The notes under the pieces: model-generated
Databases searched by the model: none
The model's input: only the letters and a program-made list of their open reading frames with translations
What the model was told of the DNA's origin: nothing
Position numbers and translations under genes: made by a program
NCBI RefSeq assembly: GCF_020921035.1
Contig: NC_063158.1
Location: 21,810,178-21,874,177 of the forward strand
Direction of reading: 5' to 3'
Origin: Rhodamnia argentea
Taxonomy: Eukaryota > Streptophyta > Magnoliopsida > Myrtales > Myrtaceae
DNA: 64,000 bases
Part shown: positions 11,645-23,949 of the stretch, one piece after another
Numbering within the stretch: position 1 is the first letter of the stretch
Layout: the number at the start of each line of letters is the position of its first letter

Positions 11645-14600
11645 TTAAGTTAGGAGTGGCGGAGATGTGAAGCCGCCGTAGATCAACCCTTTGGCGATGT
11701 GATGATAAGCGGACTCGGTCAAGTGAATCCCGTCCCAATTGACGAAAGCCGACGGATCTCTGCAAGCGGTCGAGCCGGTGTGACCGCACCTCGCTGAATT
11801 ATTGAAGTTGTACGGACCACCTCCTCCACAACAGGCCCTCAGTGTCCCTCCATAAAAGCCTGCGGTGAATGCACTCACCAGTCATCAAAACTTTTGGGCA
11901 GATCATGTAATTATGTGTGTTCATGTCAATGGCATCAACCAGAAGGCCCTGAAGATGTCATTCGGTGTGCTTCATGAAATATGAAAAATGCTAGGGTTTT
12001 GTTTTCTTCCTGGGGAAAGAGTACTTTGGGTTTCAAACCCATTTTTTGGCTTTTAAAAGTTTATGGCTTTTAGTTTAGGAGCCAAAAGACACAGCACTTG
12101 TTAATGAGCTCCCCACGGCACTAAATATAGCCGATTAAGGAATGTTTTAATAATTATTTTTTTTACACATAATACGAGAAAAATAACTTACTTTTTCGTG
12201 TAAAATATGTTGGATAATGGAAATTATAGCATTTTTTTTCCTTAAGTTGTTGATTAAGTGTCTCGTGAAACTCATTAACAAGGATAACAATAAAGCTGGG
12301 AAGCAAGCAAGTAGTTAATCTGCTACCCACTTCTTGGCACCAGTACCATGTAATTCTGGCACTTTAGTACCCGATCGTATGTAAAGGCCCGTATCGAGCT
12401 AAGCCAATTTGGTTGTTATATTTTGAACTTCAAGAATCTCTTTTTTTTTTTATGTGTTCGGCCGGTTTTTCGGACTCAACCCGTATTGACATGTCAATCC
12501 TAGACCATTTAATCTTAATCACTTTCTGTTCATTCATTTATGACATTCACCAGCATAAATAATGTATTCTCCATTATTTACATTTACATTCTTATATATC
12601 TAGTATTTTTGTTTTGTTTTAGAAATTAGTTCGGGCTGATATGAGAAATTTCGGGCCTAAACATCAAACCCAAAGGCCCGAACCCTCCAAAATGAAAAAG
12701 AATAGGACAAGCCAGAAACCCCCAGCCCGAAAATCATGCTAAGGAGACAGTTCAATGGATGTCGACTCAATTCACTTGGGCCCACACTCCATCACCAAAA
12801 CCATGCTTTATGATTTTGCTTCATTACACCGGTCCACCCAATTTGCCATTTCAACCTTAATTGTGCTTTGTGATTAAGCACAATGTTAAATCTAGAGGTG
12901 AAGGGAGAAAATTGTGGGTAAAAGAGAAAAAAAAAGTGGCTTTCATTTGATTTACAGACCATGTAAGTTCTTTCTTTTTTATACAAAGTCATCTATAATT
13001 ATCGATCTCCTCTATTATTGAAAGATAGATATGCATATAATTTAAGGGATAATTGTACTGAAAGTCCAAAAACTTATCACAAAAGCGTAGTTGGGTCTTA
13101 AAACTTTCATAAAGTGCAATCAAGTTTTGGAACTTGTCACGAAAGTGCAATCGAGTCCTAAAACTTGTCATGAAAGTGCAACTGAGTCCTAAAAATTTTT
13201 CAAAAAGTGCAATCAACAAAATAACTTGATTAGATAAATTTGACATGTTTTAGAACTTAATTGCACTTTATGAAATTTTTAGGACTCAATTGCAAGTTAG
13301 TTATAAGTTCTAAGACTTAATTGTATTTTTTGAAATTTCTTTGACTAAATTCCGCTTTTGTGACAAGTTATAAGATTTTTAATGAATTGGCGATGAATTT
13401 GATATGTGGAAAGTAAAAGTCATTCGTACACAATTGATTACAAAATTGTTAGTTCCAGCAAAAATTATTCGTTGACTATGAAACCAAAAAGGGAAAAAGA
13501 TAGTCTAAAGAAGGCTCACCGTAGTGCTTGGGAGTATGATAGATAGACTTGGAGGCGCTGTAATAATCAGCGTACATGATTCTTGCATGAGGGTATTGTT
13601 CTCTCAAATTTTGCAGTTCTTGCTTAAGGTAGTTATTGTGATACTTGGCAAAAGCATTATAAGCCCTAAGACATCCGGTTCTCGGGTCATAAGCCGACCT
13701 ATCGGGGTTGCGAAACAAAGTTAGATACACCGCGGAGCAGCCTACCGGCAAGTTTCCCGGCACCACGAGATCCACAGCCCCTTCTTCTATCAACATCCGT
13801 TATGGTTACAATAGTTCAACAGAAAAAGCAAAGAAAGAGAAATAAGAAATTGTGAAGTTGCATTGTGTACAATAATAATCGAAATAAGAAGTTTTTTTTT
13901 CATGAACGGTGTAATTATTGGGGTGTGATTTATACTCCCCTATGACAAGAAAGTACGTAGGTCCTGCTCTACTTTGAGCCGACGGGGGTTCGGGAGAGCT
14001 GCCCCGATCGAGGTCTCAAGGGGCGGCGCCTCCCGAACATTAGAGGGACTTTTACAATTTAAGCTCATAATTTTTCATTAGTAGTTTAGGCTTGGGTTTA
14101 TGAATAAGTATTGCTATATATACTCTTTTTTGCTTATAATTGAGTGATATAACGAGAGGTGGGAGGTGCTAATTATAGCAGAAGCCTCTGCTGGACGTAA
14201 CTCCAATTTAAGAGTAAATTAGGATAAAATCTCGTGACTTGATTTTTCTCTCGCTTTATATTTTATTTCGATTTGATTGTGCACGAATCCTAACAGCAAT
14301 GAGAAAGAGATTTCCTTTACAATTTTAAATTCCACTTGCTCGTATTAAAGCGACCTTCAATTTTATTACGAGAATTGAACCTTAAACTCATGCCTAAGGG
14401 CTAATAGTACGTTTCAACGGTACACGCTCGTAGATGATACGTGATGATTCAGAGTGATCTTCCAATTAGTGTCATTACTCCATTTAATGAACATAATTCA
14501 GATTGCTTCCATGTTAAATGTACGTCAACAACATTCGAAGTAAGTTCGTAGGACATACGCTGACGGCACGAGTGATGGCTCCAACCACTGGCGGTACCAA

Positions 14601-15790
14601 AGCATGCAGCTGTTTAATGCTTCCACCGACAAAAGAGGGATAGTTGTAGTCATTGCCACCAATCTCCCCCACCAGAAACAGAGACTTCTTAAAGTACTCT
14701 TCACATTCTGCATCTCAAAAATAGCTTTATCCATCAAGGACTTATCCAGTCGGTATGTACCCACCTCAAGGAGAGGATAGAAAGGAACATTTTTGTGTGC
14801 AATTAGGCAAATCATACCACATCTATCAATAAAGTTTCATGCTAAGCACCAAATAGTAGGGGTGAATAAAAAGGACCGATCGAACCGGGAACCGCCCCGG
14901 ACTGGACCGTAAGAACCCTATAGACAAGTCCAGTTACAAACAAGTGTGTACACATTTCACGTTTCATAGCTATTTCCTCAAGAGAGCTGCTAGTCTGACA
15001 GTCTTATAATACCGTGAGTTGTTTCTAACCATACGATCTCTCAATTAATGAGTACTTTATGCAAAACACGCGGTAATAGTGTGTTTATCTATGGTTGAGA
15101 TTGTATTATTATTAATAGTACTGTCAGGAAAATATTTCCATTTCCTCAAAATGTGTCCAAATATATTTTCCTTTTTTTAACGCTGGCAGGTAGAGAATTT
15201 ACCATGTTTGGTGGTGCAGAGAGAAGACTTCAAGTTCCTGAACCAGCGAAGCTGAACACTCAACGAGTCGTTGGTCCACAACAGTGGCCCAATCTTTTGA
15301 GCATAGAAGAAAGACGAGTCGAGTGCTGTGGCACCGGCAACTGCGAAGTTCACTCCGGCACGGACATGTGGACCTTTGGCTACAGCTAGATATGGTGGAA
15401 GATGAGGCAGTCCAAATGCTTCAGCTGCATTCTCAGATATTCACGTTCATCATGAGATCAAAGATACCATTTTAGCAGCACTGGAAATGAAAATTCCTGC
15501 TAGAAAGATGGAGACGAGTAATTAATGAGAGAACATGGACTACCTATGAAATCGACAATAAGGCGTCCGTCTGAGCATCGACCGGTCGCGTGGCGGAAGA
15601 AAGTCTGGCCATAAGGGAGCTTCCCGATGACCGGAAACGCGAGTGCCCCAGAACGGAGGAAGTTTCCCGTGTCGCTCAGAGAGTCACCGAAGTTGAAGAT
15701 CGCCTCATAACGAGCGGACAAAACAGACTCCGAGGAGAGGCAGCAGAGCAAGAAGAAGACTAGTATCTTCATGGCTTTCATGTCGAGCAA
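11645..15790 (-). CDS. GDSL esterase/lipase A (At1g28580-like SGNH hydrolase), splice-site lesion
   Basis: Five exons: 15790-15544, 15424-15203, 14707-14559, 13796-13520 and 11859-11645, 1110 bases, 369 aa. A hydrophobic signal peptide (residues 7-26) suggests secretion. SGNH blocks are complete: FNFGDSLSDTGN with catalytic Ser37, GEIGGNDYN with Asn175, and DGIH with Asp341 and His344. The family includes Arabidopsis At1g28570-At1g28670, acetylajmalan esterase and sinapine esterase; the substrate here is unknown. Donors and acceptors of introns 1, 2 and 4 are canonical. Exon 4 should follow an AG, but the two bases before it (13798, 13797 on the minus strand) read GG, and no AG occurs in the roughly 80 bases upstream. 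Normal splicing of exon 4 is therefore doubtful. ATGs at 15790, 15781 and 15772 are all possible starts. Intron 4 is 1.66 kb and holds a palindromic repeat; intron 3 holds an LTR-like insert. Confidence 0.85.
13043..13395. repeat. Palindromic array of ~33-base units in GDSL A intron 4
   Basis: The left half repeats a unit with 'aacttgtca.gaaagtgcaa..gagtcctaaa' about four times. The right half carries it inverted ('ttaggactcaattgca', 'gtgacaagttataag'). The 5' edge 'ggataattgtactga' recurs at 20953, so this belongs to a dispersed foldback family. Confidence 0.65.
13916..14295 (+). mobile_element. LTR-like repeat in GDSL A intron 3 (related to 58856-59273)
   Basis: Shared blocks with 58856-59273 include 'atactcccc.atgac', 'ttttacaattta', 'gtagtttagg', 'taattgagtgatata', 'gagaggtg', 'gtgctaattata', 'cctctg.tgga' and a 'ctaaca' end. 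It runs antisense to the host gene. Between the blocks it also has a GC-rich patch (13980-14040) absent from the other copy. Confidence 0.65.
14856..14940. repeat. Small repeat fragment in GDSL A, GGTTC/GAACC-type
   Basis: 'ggggtgaataaaaaggac' is followed by 'gatcgaaccggg' and 'ggactggacc'. The wording matches the elements at 56640-57095 and 33230-33412 ('ggtccggttc', 'cgaacc'), so it looks like a truncated copy of the same family. It lies downstream of exon 2 in sequence terms, between 14707 and 15203, inside intron 2. Confidence 0.35.
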
Positions 15791-16403
15791 TGCTAGAGAA
15801 TCTGGATGAAGGAATAGTCTGCTTAGGGTTGAGCTTGAGCCCTTATGTTTATCTCATAGAGTGAACCTCGCCTTCCCAATTTAGGCATTGGAGTTTTGGC
15901 AGGTGAAGCTTTAATGGCCCACTTGCACCTGCGGTTTCAACGAGAAATGGCACCTTTCATTAAATGGTGCGGTTAGACATCTAAGGTTTTTCAATTACAT
16001 AGATGACGCGGAGAAATTTTCAGCTACCCGTCCATTACATCTACGTCGGTCGTTGTCGTCCGTCAAGTGGTACGAATTGTCTTGTTATTTTCTTCGTTGT
16101 TTCCACAATTTACAGCAGGTCTGGTAATTAACTTGAATGATCGAGAACGACGTACCCAAAAGCGTCTATGCCTATCTTACTCTCTTAATTTTCGCTTTTG
16201 AAGTTTGCATGTGTGTTTTGCCGCTGGTTCAAAATTTTGGCCATGCTATATTCTTAAATCGGAACACGGGAAACAATGTGTTCCATTCTAATTGCATCGT
16301 TTCACTCGTCTTTTTTTTTTTCTCTGTGTATGAATAATCTAGAATGTAGAAATTGTGGCTCAATCAAACTTTACGAATGCATGTCAAGTGCCTTCTATTG
16401 AAG
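15791..16403. other. Upstream region of GDSL A
   Basis: Probably holds the promoter of the minus-strand gene; no convincing TATA box was found. The plus-strand frame at 16137-16337 is low-complexity and not supported. Confidence 0.35.
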
Positions 16404-16787
16404 ATATCACCGCCTACTCGAGAATTCAATAGCGTGACTCTTGATGATTTTTGGTTTCGATGGACGTCTAGCGGTGTTTAGTGTCATTATTGGTTTGTAG
16501 TTCTTTAAGAGTATTATTTGTTGTGTGTTGGAGTTTTTAGTATTCCAATGTGTAATTATTGCTATGAATGGGATTGGTTTTTTTATGTACCTAGGGTATG
16601 TCAGGAGTCATGTCTTTACGCCTATATAAAGGCAAGTCTTGTAATCGTCTCAAAAAGGTGAAAGTAAGGTGAATATAGAAATTGTGAGTCTATCTCCTCC
16701 TTGACACTTCTCTTGTGTGAAGAGAACCTTTCACCTTCGATAAATCTTCGATCATCTTGAAGGGTGTTCGCAACTCGAGATTCAACA
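16404..16787 (+). repeat. 5' LTR of the copia element
   Basis: It aligns with 20510-20843 from 'cgagaattcaatagcgtg' on. It contains 'cctatataaaggcaag' (TATA box, about 16622-16630) and ends in 'ttcaaca' before the primer-binding site. The exact 5' edge is uncertain by a few bases. Confidence 0.8.
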
Positions 16788-16789
16788 TT

Positions 16790-16803
16790 TGGTATCGGCG
16801 CGG
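16790..16803 (+). other. Primer-binding site (initiator tRNA-Met type)
   Basis: 'tggtatcggcgcgg' sits two bases after the LTR end and differs slightly from the usual TGGTATCAGAGC. Confidence 0.6.
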
Positions 16804-19800
16804 TTACCGGGGACCGTGAATCAAGTCTTCGGAGCGTGGTTCGTGAGACGGTGGTTGCGACCATTGTTCGTGTGCAAATAATGGAGTACGTGGTTTCGAA
16901 TACGGGATCATTTGATTGGACAAGCCGGACACTTTTCTCAGATGGCGGACGTATCAAGTTCGACGAATGGTATTGAGAAGATATCCAATTATAATAATTG
17001 GAGTACCCGTGCGTTTATTTGGGGGTCAAGATTTGTGGGATATTGTTGCGGCGGAACACCCGCACAAACGATGGTGATCGAGGAGATGGAATATCAATGA
17101 AGGCTCTTTCGCCCTTTTTGTGTTGAAGATGACTTGTTGCAGATATAAAGAGCCCCGAGGAGGCATGGGATAACTTAGCGGCGTTGTTCGGTCGAATGAT
17201 GCCAAGTTGCAAGGTTGGAGAATGAGTTCTGTCGATGTCACAACAAAATATGACGGTGAGTGGTATTTTCCAAAGTTAAGTCTATTTGTGACGAAATTTG
17301 AAGCTAGATCCAAATAATGCTATCTCGAAACGAGAATGAGAAGGATTATTATTCACGGGTTAAGAGTTAATGGTATTGTTATGTACCGTGGATGGGCAAC
17401 ACAACCAACATTGATCGAATGGAGAATGTTTTGGCCAACCAAGAAACTTTAGATAATCAAATGTCTAAGGTTTCGATGAAGGGGATGAGTGCCCTCTTGG
17501 TGATAAAAGAGGGTTCAAGGAGGAGAATCGGTGCGACAATAGAGATGACAAGCGGGAAAAAGTCATGTCGAAAGGGAGCTCGTGGAGAATGGAAAAAGCG
17601 TCAGCCGATCGGGGGGGAACCGCTATGGCAATGATAAAAGGCGTAGTGGACGATGTTACATCTGGCAAAGAAGGTCGAGCAATCATCGAAGATGAGTGAT
17701 TTCGATGACAATGTGGAATGGGTTTTCATGTTGCAGCGGAGGTGCAAGACGAGCTTTGCCTCATCCATTGCCGAGTCGAACCATTCGATGGCTTTAATAT
17801 TTAAGTGATAAGTCGATTAATTATGATGTTGGTGGATTGTTGATTCGGGGTGTTCGAATCCATGACCGGAGATCAAGGAAGGTCAAATACGTTGGATTAT
17901 ACGGTGGACGTGTAGTGTGCGGATGGCTCGAGGTTGCCAATTTCCCATATTAGTGAGGCGGTGATAACTCCTCGACTCAATTCCAGGGGTTGAATTGAAA
18001 AATGTGTATCACGTGGGGATGAAGAAAATTTATTGTTGTGTCCGGCTCATGGACTCGGGTAACTATGTTATATTGGTCCACGGATGTTAAGGTGTACCAA
18101 AGGTTAAGCCCACTAGTCGACCAATCATGGAGGGACGTCGCGGGTGTCGCTCAAACGGCATACGTAAACAAAACCCGGAGGAATGATACACTGATTTGTG
18201 GCATGCGCGACTTGGGCATGTAAGTTATCCAAGTTGAAAGTGATAATGCGGAAGAATATGTGAGGGCCTTCCCGGTTGGAAGTTCAAGAAGATGTGGTAT
18301 GTGCCGGATGCCGGTATGGAAGGCACAGCTTCCTTGAGGAATCATCATTCAAAGCTCGTATGCCTCTCGGGCTCATTCACTCGGATGTGTTTGGTCGGTG
18401 AAGCAATGTCTATTGGTGGATCAAAGTATATGATCACATTTATGACGACTTCTCCGGTATGTGTCGGTTGATTTTATGAAAGATAAATCGAGGCATTTAT
18501 CAAATTTATTGAGTTTAAGGGAAGGTAGAAAGTGAAGTGGGCAAGAAGATTCTTTGCCGTGCGATAATGGGGAGAATATACTTCTAATGAATTTGAAGTA
18601 TTTGCAAGAGTGCAAGATCGTCGGGTTTTCTTGTGTATACGCCACAACAAAATGGAGTTGCCGAAAGGAAGAATCGACATCTAGCGGACATGGGGGCATG
18701 CTACATGCGAGAATGTTCCATCAAGATTTTTGGTGTATGAGACAACGGCTCATGTGATTAACGTTACACAAGCAAGGGCCGTTTCCCATACGAGGTTTGG
18801 AGTGCAACTGTGGTAGTACTTAGTTTTGGATGTGTTGAAGCAAATTCGACAAGAGGCGGTTCGATGTTTTTCGTGGGCTATGATGATCAACGAAAGGATG
18901 GAAGTGATGTGATCCTACAACAGGGAGGTGCTATATTTCGAGGAATGTGGTGTTCGACATTGTCGTCATGGTGGTCATCTCAGCCGGTGCGGTTCATATC
19001 GAAGAGTTTCAAGAAAGGTGAAGATTCGATGAGGATTAGCCTATCGAAAAGATGTCGAAAGGATGTGAGCACGAGGTTCGACGGGTTCTTCTAGTGAGCA
19101 TCGAATAGTACGGAAGAATTTGCCAAGTGGGTGGGACTTGAAGAAGAGGAGCCTCGACTCGGAGATCACGGAGGGAGGAGGGCAACCAGTATGCATGGGC
19201 GTTGGCAAGATGTCGGCGAGTGGGCCGTCGACATATGAGGAAGCATCGAAGGATGGAGTGGAGGAAAGCCATGGAGGAAGAGCTCCTCGCACTAAAGAAG
19301 AATGGACATGGGACTTGGTGCGAAACCCGAAGAGGTACGTCCTATATCTTGCAAATGGGTTTATAAATTGAAAACTCGACCGGATGGGTCGATGAGAGAT
19401 ATAAAGCACGTCTAGTCGCTGAGGTTTTTGAAAGTATGGCGTCGATTATGAAGAAACCTTTAGCCCGGTGGCAAGTTACTTGTTGAGTTTTGTTGGCACT
19501 CGAGCAAGTCGTGGAATCTATGGCGGATGGATGTGAAGAATGCCTTTCTTCTGGAGAGCTTGATCGAGAAATATACATGGAGCGCGGATGGTTTCAAGAG
19601 CAAAAATCATCGAATATGCAGCTAAAGAAAGCCTTGTATGGCTTGAAGCAAGCCCGGGCATGGTATGGGAAGATCGGAATTCTTATTGGAAGCGGTTGTT
19701 GTCTAATTCGAGCTTGTTCGTGAGGAAGAAAATGGAAATGTAGCTGTGTTGGTTTTGTGGATGATCTCATCTTTGGAGATGATGAAGATGAGATATGTCG

Positions 19801-20509
19801 ATTGACCAATCTTTTTGATGAAGGAGTGAAGCACTTTCGGGACTCGAGATTGATCGGACAAGGAAGGATTATTCCTATGTAGAAGTATCGGATCTCTTGG
19901 TTCGGGATGCTCTTGCAAGCCTATATCTACTCGTTGGATGGGATGGTGAGGTCAGAGTTAGAAGATTCTACCTGCGCGGGTGTCTATTTACCTTACCATA
20001 CTCGCTGATATGATGGGAATAGTAAGTCGATTTATGGAAAGCCACGGAAGCCTCACTTGGATGAAGCGTATCCGAGGTATGTAAGAAGACATTTGATTTT
20101 GGCTTTTGTACAAGAAGGTCTCTCAGTGGTTGGTCGTTATTGCGATGCCGACTTTGCTGGAGATCAATACACGGGGCACTCTGGATACTGTTTAATCTTG
20201 GTCAGGATATCCTTTGAGCGACGGGAGAGTACGTGGCTGTTTTGGATGATCTTCTCATCGTAGATTTTCGACAACATTGTTTTGTGATAATCTATCCGCT
20301 ATAAGTTTGGTAGAAATCCAGTTTTCATGCTAGAACAAAGCATGTGGAGTACACTATCATTTTTCGAGGAGGTCTTGGGGCGAGATCAATGGGTACCCAG
20401 ACGGGTGTCGGGTTGCGTATCTTCCCAAGGTCTTGGGGAAAGTTAATGAGTTTCGAACTCGCTAGGTATGGTCGCGATCGTCCTGGAGAGTAGTCGGTGA
20501 GGGGGAGTT

Positions 20510-20843
20510 TGTTCACCCTTCGAGAATTCAATAGCGTGCTCTTCGTAGATTTTTGGTTTGGACGTCTTCGGCGTGTTTAGTGTCATTTTGGTTTGTGTTC
20601 TTTAGAGTCATTATTTGTTGTGTGTTCGAGAGTTTTTAGTATTCCAATGTGTATTATTGCTTGATGGTCTTTTTGTACCTAGGTATGTCGGTTGTTTTCG
20701 CTATATAAAGGCAAGTCTTGTATCGTCTAAAAGGTAAAGTAAGGTGAATATAGAAATTGTGGTCTTCTCCTCCTTGCCTCCTTGTGTGAAGAGACCCCTT
20801 GTAAATCTTGTCTCTTGAAGGTGCACCTGAAATCCCTTCCTCA
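20510..20843 (+). repeat. 3' LTR of the copia element
   Basis: It starts TGTTCACCC directly after the purine tract. Compared with the 5' LTR it is shorter by several tens of bases through many 1-4 base gaps, most often a missing A. The last 20-30 bases are too divergent to place the edge exactly. Confidence 0.75.
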
Positions 20844-20943
20844 TGTGTATCCGATGACACGTCGATGATCGAAGGGCGGCCTACATCACCACCACATGAG
20901 CAGTAATGAAGAGTAAATAGCTGTATATGTAGACTAAAATTTG

Positions 20944-21100
20944 ATCATTTGGGGATAATTGTACTGACTTTCCTGGACACTTGTGATCGTTCGAGTTGGT
21001 CCTAAAGTTCAAAAACTTGTTATGGAAATGCTAACAGTGGCCACTAACAGCCATGTTGGCTCTTATATACTAGCCCGTGGCGCCAACATGGCCATTAAAA
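20944..21100. repeat. Foldback fragment with an 11-base perfect stem
   Basis: The left edge 'ggataattgtactga' matches 13047. GCCATGTTGGC at 21050-21060 pairs perfectly with GCCAACATGGC at 21082-21092 across a 21-base loop. The right arm of the element is missing. Confidence 0.5.
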
Positions 21101-22180
21101 CCTCAAAAAAGAACAGAGAAGGAATTTGAATATAAAATCAATGTGTCAGTGTCTGACACGTTATGATCAACGAATGGAATACGCTGGGACTCGCGAGTCC
21201 CACAACAAATTTAGGCAAATCTTATACTTTAAAATCCAAATCTGCCCTAACTCATGGGCCCTCTTGATGGCCCATCGATCTAGTCTAGCTTAGTACGATG
21301 ATTGAGGCAATAAGCCGCCATTTTATAAGAAGCTTTCCCTCTCTTTATCTATTTCTTTCCCGACGTGGGACGTGAAACTAAAGAGGATGGAAAAGCAGAG
21401 ACCCTTGGATGTTATGGAGGTGTTGTAGAATTGAACAATCTCTGCACAAGCAAAACAGCTGAACTGTTCCAACAGTGCTGTGTATTCCTTTTGGATGAAG
21501 ACAAAATTTGACGTGTGGTAAACTATTAGCTCGCTTCTGTCATGGTAGATTACTCCGTCACTAGTTTATTGGCATACTGCGTACATGCCATGAGCATTGC
21601 TCTGCAATTTTCGATATGGCTAACTGCAGTACTATATTTCAATAGGAGAAAAATTATGGTTCATATCAAAAACACCTCTGAACGTCAGGAGGTACAAAAA
21701 CTGCATATAAAAGAATGCTGAATAAGCCGGTCAATGGCGACTCTTGGATTGCAATGTCATTCCGAATTTATCCTAGAGCGACTTATAAAATCATAACGCG
21801 TTCAAAGCAGCGCTGCCTAATCGAGGATCACTGTATGAGGCGAGCCCTCGTGGAATTTTTCTTTGTTCCTTTCAACGATGATGGTCTATGTGTTAGTTGC
21901 CTTGAGATTTACTTCTCGGTCAGTTATTTTGCAACTTTATCTCACTTCTCTGTGCCATGGAGGTGATGCTGAAGACCATCAATATTGGAAGTTGAAAGAC
22001 GATCAGGAGAAGCGAGTTTGCTTTAATGCTAGGGCAGAAGGGCAACAGCGGTTGAGTCCCTGGCAATTTTGATGTCAATATGGGGACTTTTTCTCGCAAT
22101 AGACATGAAACTAAAAACAAAGTCTAAGAGAATTATTATGGAAATTCATTCTAGGACTCTTTTTATTAATTATTTATTTG
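21101..22180. other. Intergenic, no recognised gene
   Basis: Short frames only (for example 21715-21966 on the plus strand), with no family resemblance and no exon structure. Confidence 0.4.
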
Positions 22181-22184
22181 TGAA

Positions 22185-22345
22185 ATCATAAAGATGATAA
22201 CTTATCATGTATATATAAGAATATATATTTAATATATAACGTGTCTTCAACATATCAAAATTCTCTATTTTTTTGAAAAAATCACGTGCCGCCGTATCAT
22301 GTGATGTCATGTCTCGTGTCCCGTATCGTGCCGGTGCAACATATC
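22185..22345. repeat. Dispersed repeat, copy 2
   Basis: It matches 4035-4205 in order: 'cttatcat.tatataagaatat', 'tttaatatataacgtg', a T/A stretch, then 'gccgtatcatgtgatg' and 'gtgtcccgtatcgtgcc'. Confidence 0.6.
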
Positions 22346-23304
22346 TACCAACCCTCTCGAAGAGGGTGGCTAGACCCTTGCTCGGCGAGGAGAGAGGGAG
22401 AGAGAAGGATGATTATTTTTTAGTCGAAAGAGAGAGAAAGATTCATTATTTGAAGATTTCAATACTATCTCTTATAATTAGACTAAAAGGGATGGAATAT
22501 ATTTTCTTTCTTTTCAAGTTCCGTTTTATCTTATCTAGATTAGGAATTTGATAATATTGTTGCCTATTTGAATTTCATATTTTAGGCAGGTTATCTTTCT
22601 TTCTTTTTTCACTTAAGAGGTTACACAATAGTGTCCCAGTTACTCGGTTATGAGTAGCCCCCGATCTTTCATTGTAAAATGCAATCGTATTATTGAATAA
22701 AATTTAGACTTTTTGGGAATTGTCGATTGTTATTTCTCTTTATGTTCTTTGTTTTTCTTAAGTGGTTAAGGGAATGAATGATAACCATTTTGCGTCTCTA
22801 TTTTTGTTCTAAACCTGTTTAGTCAAGGATCATCTGGAAAAAGGTGCAAATATGACATTGGCCTCTCTAGTCGCCACTAACCCAAATGAACAATGCTTTA
22901 GAACACGTCATGCTAGTTTGATATTTGGTAAGAGTAATCAATTTACCTGTACAACAACCAATACATGAGTGACCGGAGATAAGAGGCATATCTAATACTC
23001 AACGTGCCATCCAAACTTTGATGCTAGATTGTGGCAACCCCACCGAGGTCCATGGCCACCTTGATATTAATCCGTTTTGGTTGCAGCTCATCCACACCCT
23101 ACAGTTTAAAAAACATGTCGTGCTAGCTTTAAGGTTTTCGATTAGCCCCCACATGGGCAACGTTAGAATTAATAAGGGGTAAGCATGCAACTAGCTCAGT
23201 ATGGGAACTTTTAAGGTTTAGAATAGGAAACTAAATAAATTTCTTATCCAAACCGTGGACTCCACATAATCAGCCACAAGTACATAAAACATGATCAGAT
23301 ATGA
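22346..23304. other. Intergenic, no recognised gene
   Basis: A GA-rich patch (22390-22440) and AT-rich DNA. No exon or element could be supported. Confidence 0.4.
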
Positions 23305-23917
23305 AAATTGTTTTAAAAAAATTCATAAATCTATTATAATTTTGCCAATTCAGTTCTAATTTTTTTTACCTTTGTCAATTAAGTTCTAAACTTTTTTACG
23401 TCTTGCCCATTGAACTCATCCAATCAATTTTAGCCAAAAATTGTTGACATAGACGCTGGTCCTACCTAACATGGCTTGGACAATTTTCAATAGTATCTTA
23501 ATATTCCAAAATTTTTTCATTAATTCGTATATTAGTTTCCTTTTTCCTGGTTCCCTTCTTTACTTTTTTTTTTTTTTTTTCGTTTTACTTTTCCCTCCTC
23601 CATCTAACAAGGGCCCCGTCGGCCTCAAGCCAGGGAAGCCCGGCCCTAGGCTAGCATGGGCATCCCATTACTAGATTGGGCAAATGAAAAAGAAAAAAAA
23701 ATTAAAGGGAAAAAAATAAAAAATTTGGAAAATATCTAAAATAATAGTAAAAATTGTCCACATAAGCAATGGTTGTGCGATGTAAGACGACCAACATTCA
23801 TGTCGGTGATTTTTAACCAAAATTTGTCAGATGGGCTCAATTGGCAAAGTGTAAAAATATTTAACACTCAATCAACAAAATTAAAAGATTTATGACTAAA
23901 TTGGTAATGGTGCAATA
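23305..23917. mobile_element. Foldback element, family A
   Basis: Left arm (23310-23540) and right arm (23720-23917) are inverse complements over roughly 200 bases. Matching pairs include 'cattgaactcatccaatc'/'gatgggctcaattggcaa' and 'gacatagacgctggtc'/'gaccaacattcatgtc'. The core runs from a T-tract through GC-rich 'gggccccgtcggcctcaag' to an A-tract. There is no transposase; it is non-autonomous. Confidence 0.7.
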
Positions 23918-23949
23918 GGCTTTGCACTTTTTAGACAATTTCCTTGCAT

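Larger units (their letters stand above)
16404..20843 (+). mobile_element. Decayed Ty1/copia LTR retrotransposon
   Basis: Two similar LTRs bound the element (about 16404-16787 and 20510-20843). A primer-binding site follows the 5' LTR (16790-16803, tggtatcggcgcgg) and a purine tract precedes the 3' LTR (about 20499-20507). Broken frames in between show the order gag (17392-17700, ending in a remnant zinc knuckle), GAG-pre-integrase and integrase (about 18190-18740), reverse transcriptase (19260-19760, LKKALYGLKQA near 19620) and RNase H (20100-20350, YCDADFAGD). Integrase before reverse transcriptase defines Ty1/copia. Frameshifts and stops occur throughout, so it cannot be autonomous. It separates GDSL A from GDSL B. 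Confidence 0.88.

Noticed and set aside
19342..19578. Minus-strand frames within the copia element
   Set aside because: Opposite strand of the reverse transcriptase region; plus-strand remnants carry the recognisable motifs.
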